This document shows positions 30,901-36,282 of a DNA stretch of 36,282 nucleotides, in pieces (within the stretch, counting starts at the first letter, position 1; every line of letters begins with the position of its first letter). Below the pieces are notes generated by a model. It was not told the DNA's origin. It did not search any database and was given only the letters and a program-made list of their open reading frames with translations. The DNA is taken from the NCBI GenBank assembly GCA_017885655.1, contig JAFNFQ010000039.1, positions 1-36,282 of the forward strand, written 5' to 3'. Made by a program: the position numbers and the translations under genes. This DNA comes from Methanobacteriota archaeon (GTDB lineage: Archaea; Thermoplasmatota; Thermoplasmata; RBG-16-68-12; JAFNFQ01).

Positions 30901-33900
30901 AAGTCGTGGTGGCGGTGCTTCCCACCTTTATGTGCTGGGGGAGAGTCGCGTTGGCCCCAAGGCTGGCTGAGATCGTGAAATTGCCCGGCAGTACATCGAA
31001 GCCGTACTGACCTGTGCTGCTCGTCCGGATGATGAGCGAGTTGCCCCACGCCTCGTCGAACGCCTCAACAGTCGCACCAGAGGCGGTGATGTTCCCTGGG
31101 AGCAACACGGTCCCCTCGATCTTCGTGGTGTTCAACAGTATGTTCTGGATATCATCCGTCTTGCCGACGGTGATTGACGGGGCGGCGATCGTCCTCCCTC
31201 GGAAGGTGACTGTGGTTGTATACTTGCCCTCATACGCATGTTCCAGGAGATAGATCCCGTTGCTGTTCGTGGTGACCGTCCTCACCAAGTTCAGGCTATT
31301 GTGCTTGAACGAAATCTGGGCGTTGGCAACCGAGTCCTCCCCCGTCGTCTGGTTCCCGTCCCTGTTGACGTCTATGAAGGAGATTCCACTGATGGTGACC
31401 CCTCTCACGATTATGTTGCGCACGATGTTGTAGTCAGCCAGGCCGTCTCCGTTCCTGTCGATCTCGAGCCTCATCGCCTGGTCGTCGCTGATGGTGAGGA
31501 ACTGTTGATCCAGGACGGTCGCGCCCGTCATGGAGCGCGGATCCAGGGTGCCGATCGAGGCAACCACCCTGACTTGGCCGAATGGCGCCAACAGGCTGTA
31601 CCTGCCATTCTCGTCCGTGAGGACGGAGTAATGGGGCGTGGGGTTAGTCGGGTCCTCGTAATCTTGAACGGTGACGCGCACGCCTGGCAGCGGCGTGACC
31701 CCGTCGACGGTCACAGTCCCGTTGATGTAGGCTCCATCATAGTACTTCAGAAACACGGTCCCGCTGCTCGCGAGAGTCGAGTTGCTAAAGTCGATAACGC
31801 CGGTCATCTCATTGCGGTTTATCTTGCGCTGCATGTTAAGCGCGCCGTCCTCGCCGAAGTAGTTCACCGCAGTCCAGTCCTCGCTGTGATTCTGGTAGTC
31901 ATTCACCCCCCAAGGATTGAAGTAGGCTGTCTTGTAGACGACCTTGAAGTGGCTCATGTTCCAGCCCTGCATGGGCATCATCGATTGGAGCTCTCCGCGG
32001 ATACCCGGAAGGCAGTCGCTGGTGGAGCATGCCGTGTTGACATCAGTAGGCCCGAACCCCATGTAAGCGCGGTAGAACATGCTGTTGTAGAACATGTCGG
32101 TGTACTTTATGTTCAGACTGCTGGTGGTCGCCCCGATGGGTACGCTGTCCGCAGGGAATGTGCCCTTGTCCGTCACAGCCTCGATGTTGAAGAAATCGAT
32201 CGGCAGGACGCGGCCGTCCGGCAGGTTCTCGACTCTGTGGTCCGACAGTTTCACCGGCGCATAGAATATATTGTTGCCGCTACCAGTTGTCGGGAACATC
32301 CTAGAGTCGACTCCGAAGTACCGTATCGACCATCCGGTCGTCTCTGAGATGTCGTGGTACAAGGAGGCCATCTGATCCGTTGTGGTTTTTGTATCAAGGT
32401 AATGACTCAGGTAAATGTAGATGGCGTTCAATGGCTGCATCCTCGTATCCCAGCGTCCGTATGTAATGGGGTCGCCGAGGACAGCATCTATCAGCGGCGA
32501 TGGGTTGTGATATGCGTCAACAATCTTCGAGGGATCCAACCCATAGCGCTCAAGATCCGCCATGACTGCTCGACTCAGATGCCCGTTGTTGGCGTAATAG
32601 TCGCCCTCGATCAATCTGATTGTGAATAACGCGATGGCAGCGTCCTCGCTCTGCGCGGTGATGAACTGCCCTGCGATCTGGTATCCGTCCTGGAAATTAT
32701 CCGCCACTGTGGGATGTTCTCCCCTGTCGACCGCCTCGAAGCCGTAGTCCCACCAGCTCAGGTAGGCCGGCCGCTGCTCTGGCACCACGTCGGTATCTTG
32801 TTTGGCGAACCATTCCCACGCGGCGGGGAAGTAGCCTGAAGTCAGAGGCAGTGAATACCCGAATGCCCCGAAGTAGAACGTGTTCGTGCCCCTGCCCGTC
32901 GGGGGCGTGTAACCCTCCGGCCTCAGAAAGTCGGGCATGGTGTAGTAAATCTGCCGGTCGTAGGCCGCCTTCTCTTCATACGGTATTGAGGCGTCCACGC
33001 CGAACCAGACGTTCGGGAGCAGTAGGAGGAATACTATGAACAGGGCGCCAAGGACGTGCCTGACCTTGACACTCTTCCTGATTGCGGTGAGCTTGCTGCC
33101 GCCCGAGAGGCTGTGGAATGTCTTCTTCATCGTCTCGAAGTCGAGCCATCCCACCATCAGCACGATGACCCAACCGGCAGTCAGGGCGAACGCTGGGCTG
33201 GCATTGAAGATGAATCGGGCCGCAGCCATCGACATGAAAATCGCTGCGAAGCTCCATGTCAACACGAACAGGTAGTCTGGCTCCTGCCGCTTGGGCAGCT
33301 TCCACGCCATCCAGAACAGGCCGAAGAGGGAAAGGAAAAATGTGACCGCTCCGAAAGATAGAATAGCTTGGCTCAGCCCCGGAGGCTGCGCCTCTGCTAT
33401 CGTTTCATACAACTTAGTCGGCACGAAGTAGCCTGCGCCGCTCACGAAGGCGTTTGCGACGGCGGGATTGACAATCACGAGTATTACAAAGAGAGCGCCG
33501 CCCGTCACCAGCACCGAGGGGAGGATGATCGCCCACGGGTAGTTGCGCGTTATCGTCAGGACGAGGCCGAGGGCCGTGGCTGCGAGGAACAGTATAAGGG
33601 GCACGTCGTACCAAGTCTTGACTTGGCCATAGAGGACATACCAGGGAGCGGCAAGAAGGAGCGCGACACCCATAGTGATCGTGAAGCATATGCCTATCCC
33701 CATCGGGTCCTTGTCACGCAAGCGGTCGACGAACAGCTGGAGGATGACGTAGACCAAGAGAATGATTGGGGCATAGGCCCAGCCCTGCCAGATCAGCGCG
33801 ACAGTGGCCATGGCCATCCCGGACATGACGCTGTAGAGCATGGCCTTCTGGTTTTCCTTGAAGAAACCGCTGAGGCCAGAGACGATGGAAGACCGCCCGT

Positions 33901-34501
33901 CCTTGGTCGCGAAGTTCCACGAGGCGACCCAGCGCCTATCGTTGAGGGCTTTGAGCGCTTTCATGAAGAAGAAGAAGCTGGTGACCACGAAGAAGAGCGT
34001 CATTGAGTCATGGTCGGCGTCGGTTGCCTGACTGCGCTGGAGATGCGCCGGCATTACCGCTAGAAGGAATGCCGCGACCAGCCCCGCCCTCTTCCCAATG
34101 ATGTTCTTCGTGAGGAAGTAAGTTGGGAATATCGTGAGAGCGCCCCAGATAGCGGTGGACAGTATGAACACCGCCATCACGCTCCGCCAGACGTCTCCCA
34201 CGAGGGGCGAGAGCGCTATGCCCGGAACGGCGATGAACCAGTTGAATATCGGCGGCCTGGGGTTACCCAGGCCCATGGGATAGTTCAGCATCGGGTCCCA
34301 ATCCAGCTGCTTCCCGGTCGTTACGATATTCCTGATGGTTTTTTCCCAATAGAACGAGTCGGATCCCCCAGAGAGCAGATTGTCTTGAAGTGACAGGTCG
34401 AGGGGGAAGTATGCTCTCAGGAAGAGCGCCAAGCTAAAAATGGCTAGGAGTATAATCACTACATTGGCATTCTTTCTAAGCCAGTTACGTAGGGTATCCA
34501 C
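27926..34501 (-). CDS. aglB: AglB/STT3 oligosaccharyltransferase fused to about 11 carboxypeptidase-regulatory-like repeats
   Basis: 2191 aa. Residues 1-495 are the multi-span STT3 membrane domain with the first acidic motif GGSDSFYW (D48) and a second ATDADHD. The catalytic extracytoplasmic domain follows with the signature WWDYG at about 584-588. AglB moves a lipid-linked glycan onto Asn of N-x-S/T sequons. From about 930 to 1840 there are roughly eleven beta-sandwich repeats of the carboxypeptidase-regulatory/Cna-B kind, each with a D-x-G-x-Y turn (ENGRYSL, STGQYGF, ETGSYSI, TEGRYEL, ANGSFDL). Next come two NEW3/CARDB-like domains (about 1905-2150) and a C-terminal membrane helix (about 2155-2180) ending RRSRR. 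Ordinary AglB is 800-1000 aa. The start is GTG 34501 behind a GGTGAGCG. It is translationally coupled to the CARDB gene downstream. Confidence 0.93.
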   Translation of the reverse strand: MDTLRNWLRKNANVVIILLAIFSLALFLRAYFPLDLSLQDNLLSGGSDSFYWEKTIRNIVTTGKQLDWDPMLNYPMGLGNPRPPIFNWFIAVPGIALSPLVGDVWRSVMAVFILSTAIWGALTIFPTYFLTKNIIGKRAGLVAAFLLAVMPAHLQRSQATDADHDSMTLFFVVTSFFFFMKALKALNDRRWVASWNFATKDGRSSIVSGLSGFFKENQKAMLYSVMSGMAMATVALIWQGWAYAPIILLVYVILQLFVDRLRDKDPMGIGICFTITMGVALLLAAPWYVLYGQVKTWYDVPLILFLAATALGLVLTITRNYPWAIILPSVLVTGGALFVILVIVNPAVANAFVSGAGYFVPTKLYETIAEAQPPGLSQAILSFGAVTFFLSLFGLFWMAWKLPKRQEPDYLFVLTWSFAAIFMSMAAARFIFNASPAFALTAGWVIVLMVGWLDFETMKKTFHSLSGGSKLTAIRKSVKVRHVLGALFIVFLLLLPNVWFGVDASIPYEEKAAYDRQIYYTMPDFLRPEGYTPPTGRGTNTFYFGAFGYSLPLTSGYFPAAWEWFAKQDTDVVPEQRPAYLSWWDYGFEAVDRGEHPTVADNFQDGYQIAGQFITAQSEDAAIALFTIRLIEGDYYANNGHLSRAVMADLERYGLDPSKIVDAYHNPSPLIDAVLGDPITYGRWDTRMQPLNAIYIYLSHYLDTKTTTDQMASLYHDISETTGWSIRYFGVDSRMFPTTGSGNNIFYAPVKLSDHRVENLPDGRVLPIDFFNIEAVTDKGTFPADSVPIGATTSSLNIKYTDMFYNSMFYRAYMGFGPTDVNTACSTSDCLPGIRGELQSMMPMQGWNMSHFKVVYKTAYFNPWGVNDYQNHSEDWTAVNYFGEDGALNMQRKINRNEMTGVIDFSNSTLASSGTVFLKYYDGAYINGTVTVDGVTPLPGVRVTVQDYEDPTNPTPHYSVLTDENGRYSLLAPFGQVRVVASIGTLDPRSMTGATVLDQQFLTISDDQAMRLEIDRNGDGLADYNIVRNIIVRGVTISGISFIDVNRDGNQTTGEDSVANAQISFKHNSLNLVRTVTTNSNGIYLLEHAYEGKYTTTVTFRGRTIAAPSITVGKTDDIQNILLNTTKIEGTVLLPGNITASGATVEAFDEAWGNSLIIRTSSTGQYGFDVLPGNFTISASLGANATLPQHIKVGSTATTTYNMTLALSGLLKGKTSIAGLLQGGVLLDINRVGATQVSTTILTDETGSYSIRLPLGTYDVNARHYRQGQLYAFVGRVTVAEGIDTIYDPNFSEGVVVQGIAYSVDKTKGGIGGLNVTFSNGVASVSVRTSSADGGYLAYLPKGYYVVQAGFYNLSYLKSEGFFASLNYDISLKVGTSVGGQVFYDKNRNGFLEPGEGTEDARITFTDSSGTTAETFAGTEGRYELTLPSNGTYVMQVSKAGFQTLSLGPASLIALAPKFTSSLLPYNVTVTGQLFLQGTPLVGESVEIKFVAKDSSAVNASALSDESTGIYVIDLVPGRYTINVDQPQVAGQADVRFQNSRTETLSLQVGGASVTRNLQLFLRMSVSGTVNVQGVPKAAFMAFQGPESSEFTAAANGSFDLMLAEGDYTLYASYNESSIYYAAFESLTLAAPLQLQVGLDRAAAVSGRLKYDDANLFEVAPVSFVSDGGATYETKTDSEGSYSANLVAGNYTVSVDYPSTATIDYTKRYVRYAHSSILVVPQTLFQITYDLTLTRTLDNSTIAGHMEYQGLPITATLEFRPDGPEGINLTAATAADGTYSIQLAPAAYMMRVYDPVSHGVSLQYINVEPRTSTYMNLSLEKGYKVTGVTTYLDHVRITTKVTFTDSIFWDVYTDDNGNLEFYVPAQRYTIKMLAMLTEHGLTVGYNNTIARTVEGDTSLGEIGLARIPRHGIAMSYNTTSDQPTFAAGSSVDFLIRVTNTGSMPDTYKLQGATVGWTVEFDNDIVNVDFGAVDGIPVNYETVVATVKVPFDAKVEHPDVSITGYCVNATSNRFTLKLPLNVTRTQGIALRTTEVKPVFDGKYLNYTLEIANTGNAVELVNMTVTNAPTMADLGWIAKIRVNSTAYDDVITGITVGANATTRVTLVMENTGGLPGLVARVKVELQNGMESTLDVPTVLPQLSLEGNVAVGGGRVERQAGWNMALITITGAFAAVAVIFVVLAVRDRYRRSRR

Positions 34502-34540
34502 TTATCGCTCACCGAAGTAACTTGGCTAATTCTGCAACCC

Positions 34541-34548
34541 CTATATCT
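34541..34548. promoter_or_regulatory. Near-palindromic TATA region, possible bidirectional promoter
   Basis: CTATATCT inside CCTATATCTAGG reads as TATA in both directions. On the minus strand it fits aglB (start near 34518, GTG 34501); on the plus strand it would start near 34571 for the metallophosphoesterase. Confidence 0.4.
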
Positions 34549-34619
34549 AGGTTTACACATCATTCCACTGGCGGTAATGAAGGGGCGGACGCTGCGGATC
34601 CATTGCGCAATCTTCATTC

Positions 34620-35375
34620 ATGCTGCTTTCCTTATCCACAACAATGGATTCGCTCAGGCTGGCCGGCAACGTGGAAATCCTCAAGGAAAAGGCGCTGCTG
34701 CTCCGCGACGAGGGCCTGGCCGTCATAGCCGATCTCCATCTGGGTTACGAAGGCGCCCTGCAGCTGGAGGGGATCTCGATTCCGCGAAGGCAGAAGGCGG
34801 TCATGCTTGAATCGCTCTCGCGCATCATCGACGATCACGCGCCGGAGACCACCGTCGTCAACGGCGACTTCAAGCACAACTTCTCGCGCAATCTGGACGA
34901 AGAGTGGCTGGAGGTCAAGGAGGTTCTGAGGTTCCTCAAGGATAGGACAAGGCTCGTCGTCGTCAGAGGGAACCATGACAACTACCTCGCGACGATCCTG
35001 CACGACATGGACATCGAGCTGAGGAAGAGCTACAGAGCGGGTGGATACACGTTCGCCCACGGGCATTCGGACGTCAAGACGAAGGGGGCCGTTGTCATAG
35101 GCCATGAGCATCCTGCGCTGAAGCTGAGGGATGAGGTCGGGGCGGTTGTGTCGCTGCCCGCTTTCGTAGTGGGCCGAGATGTGATCGTTTTGCCGGCTTT
35201 CAGTCCATTGGCGTTGGGCACGGACGTGTCTTCGCACCCATATCTTTCACCCGTGCTGAACGCCCGCGACATCAGCGATGCCAGAGTGCTGGCAGCTGAT
35301 GAGAAGGAGGGCATCCTGGACTTCGGGACAATGGCGGATCTGAAGGGTCGGAATGCTGCTCTGATTCTGAGATAG
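34620..35375 (+). CDS. Metallophosphoesterase (archaeal MJ0037-like)
   Basis: 251 aa calcineurin-like phosphoesterase binding two metal ions. The metal ligands are visible as D38 and H40 (IADLHLG), D83 (NGDFKH), N118-H119-D120 (GNHD) and the late histidines H147/H149 and GHEH (161-164). Single-domain archaeal proteins of this kind belong to the MJ0037-type group, whose substrate is unknown; some act on nucleotides or nucleic acids. No ribosome site precedes ATG 34620. ATG 34647 is a possible alternative that removes nine residues and leaves all motifs intact. It diverges from aglB and is followed by a separate promoter for the FBP aldolase/phosphatase gene. Confidence 0.88.
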   Translation: MLLSLSTTMDSLRLAGNVEILKEKALLLRDEGLAVIADLHLGYEGALQLEGISIPRRQKAVMLESLSRIIDDHAPETTVVNGDFKHNFSRNLDEEWLEVKEVLRFLKDRTRLVVVRGNHDNYLATILHDMDIELRKSYRAGGYTFAHGHSDVKTKGAVVIGHEHPALKLRDEVGAVVSLPAFVVGRDVIVLPAFSPLALGTDVSSHPYLSPVLNARDISDARVLAADEKEGILDFGTMADLKGRNAALILR

Positions 35376-35519
35376 TCACGGCGGGCCTAAGGAGAGAGGC
35401 CGACCGCGCCTCATTGCTGAAGACGGTAGTCGCAACTCGACCATGCGGGATCGCGGCCGTTGTGGAGAACGTCCGCAACTCCGACTTATCATGAAGCGGT
35501 GCCGAGCTCAAGCTAAGGG
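35376..35519. other. Intergenic stretch, no gene seen
   Basis: About 144 bases without a gene or a clear terminator. Confidence 0.3.
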
Positions 35520-35526
35520 TTTTAAC
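35520..35526 (+). promoter_or_regulatory. TATA box for FBP aldolase/phosphatase
   Basis: TTTTAAC in AAGGGTTTTAACC; transcription should start near 35548, just at the GAGGGG ribosome site (35547-35552), eight bases before ATG 35560. Confidence 0.45.
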
Positions 35527-35559
35527 CGTCACCGCGTTTACATCGCGAGGGGAAGACGA

Positions 35560-36282
35560 ATGCCCAAGAAGACCACTCTCTCAGTGATTAAGGCTGACGT
35601 CGGAAGCATCGCGGGCCACCAAGTGGTGCACCCGAGACTGGAGGAAACCGCCCGCGAGTCGCTCAAGAAGGCGAAAGCGTCCGATGTGCTCATCGATTTC
35701 CACGTGACCCACTGCGGCGATGACCTGGAACTCATAATGACCCACCGCCACGGCGTGGATTCGCCCAAGGTCCACGAGCTCGCATGGCTGACGTTCGAAA
35801 AGTGCACCAAGGTCGCGAAGGAGCTTCACCTCTACGGCGCAGGTCAAGACCTACTGTCTGACTCCTTCTCGGGCAATGTCCGCGGCCTCGGCCCGGGCAG
35901 TGCGGAGATGGAGTTCTCGGAGAGGCCGGCTGAGCCGGTTGCTATCTTCATGATGGACAAGACCGAACCTGGGGCCTTCAACCTCCCCACATTCCGCATG
36001 TTCGCCGACCCGTTCTGCAATCCGGGCTTAGTCATCGACAAGGCGATGCACGACGGCTTCCGATTCGAGGTCTGGGACATCATGGAGCACAAGTGCATCT
36101 TCTTCAACTGCCCCGAGGAGATGTACGACCTCCTCGCTTTCATCGGCACGAAGGGGCGATACGTGATCAAGCGCGTCTACTCCCGTGGCGGGAAGGTCCC
36201 CGCTGACGAGCCGGTCGCCTGCATATCGACGGACAAGCTCAGCCACATCGCAGGCAAGTATGTGGGGAAGGACGACCCTGTC
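35560..36282 (+). CDS. fbp: Fructose-1,6-bisphosphate aldolase/phosphatase (partial, cut by window edge)
   Basis: 241 codons seen of a protein usually about 370-380 aa. This bifunctional archaeal enzyme condenses triose phosphates to fructose-1,6-bisphosphate and then removes the 1-phosphate, driving gluconeogenesis. Conserved blocks are SVIKADVGSIAGH, HCGDDLELIMTH (Mg-binding DD), LYGAGQDLLSDSFSGNVRG, DKTEPGAFNLP and MFADPFCNPGLVI. The sequence after VGKDDPV lies outside the window. The ribosome site GAGGGG supports ATG 35560. It is the last gene seen and appears to be transcribed from its own promoter. Confidence 0.95.
   Translation, partial: MPKKTTLSVIKADVGSIAGHQVVHPRLEETARESLKKAKASDVLIDFHVTHCGDDLELIMTHRHGVDSPKVHELAWLTFEKCTKVAKELHLYGAGQDLLSDSFSGNVRGLGPGSAEMEFSERPAEPVAIFMMDKTEPGAFNLPTFRMFADPFCNPGLVIDKAMHDGFRFEVWDIMEHKCIFFNCPEEMYDLLAFIGTKGRYVIKRVYSRGGKVPADEPVACISTDKLSHIAGKYVGKDDPV

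Noticed and set aside
31238-32347. 369-codon plus-strand frame opposite aglB
   Set aside because: Antisense shadow of the catalytic domain of AglB; no motif and no promoter.

Overview
The window looks like part of the chromosome of an archaeon, most likely a Thermoplasmatota-type euryarchaeon of moderately high GC content. The lineage is inferred; no rRNA gene is present. The archaeal markers are a eukaryotic-type DNA primase small subunit, an AglB/STT3 oligosaccharyltransferase, a bifunctional FBP aldolase/phosphatase, an Lhr helicase, a translin homologue, a KaiC-like ATPase, a TRAM mini-protein, and TATA-type rather than -10/-35 promoters. Several genes appear to be leaderless.

Layout. 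1-211: N-terminal piece of a transposase running off the left edge (minus). 289-3707 (minus): priS followed, with an ATGA overlap, by a membrane-anchored TPR protein with a C-terminal helix-hairpin-helix. 3708-4991: non-coding or decayed stretch holding a striking 21-bp tandem repeat array (about 4164-4684). 4992-10403: a very large Lhr helicase (1803 aa) whose C-terminal part is a tandem duplication of a winged-helix/barrel module. 10704-15087: five-gene polyhydroxyalkanoate (PHA) operon, made of a FabG/PhaB-like reductase, a phasin-like protein with about nine 29-residue repeats, PhaE, class III PhaC and a crotonase. 15220-17601: small protein, CARDB secreted/anchored protein, zinc-ribbon membrane protein, TRAM protein. 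17602-23443: purine genes (purH-purN on minus, purD on plus) around two unknown divergent genes, with two short hairpin-terminated transcription units next to them. 23491-27146: translin, then a tight four-gene block of KaiC-like ATPase, roadblock-like protein and two tandem paralogues of unknown family. 27159-34501 (minus): AglB fused to about 1250 residues of repeated beta-sandwich domains, translationally coupled to a CARDB membrane protein. 34620 to the end: metallophosphoesterase and the start of FBP aldolase/phosphatase.

How the genes work together. The PHA operon supplies (R)-3-hydroxyacyl-CoA, a granule coat and a synthase, but no thiolase is present in the window. purH, purN and purD cover three purine steps. 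The KaiC/roadblock block looks like a self-contained signalling or scaffolding module. AglB and its partner look like a cell-surface glycosylation unit.

The most unusual items are the 21-bp palindromic iteron-like array, the AglB mega-fusion, the double-module Lhr, the archaeal class III PHA operon with its repeat phasin, the KaiC/roadblock/paralogue block, purD with an apparent AUC start behind a terminator-like leader, and a C-rich putative small RNA.
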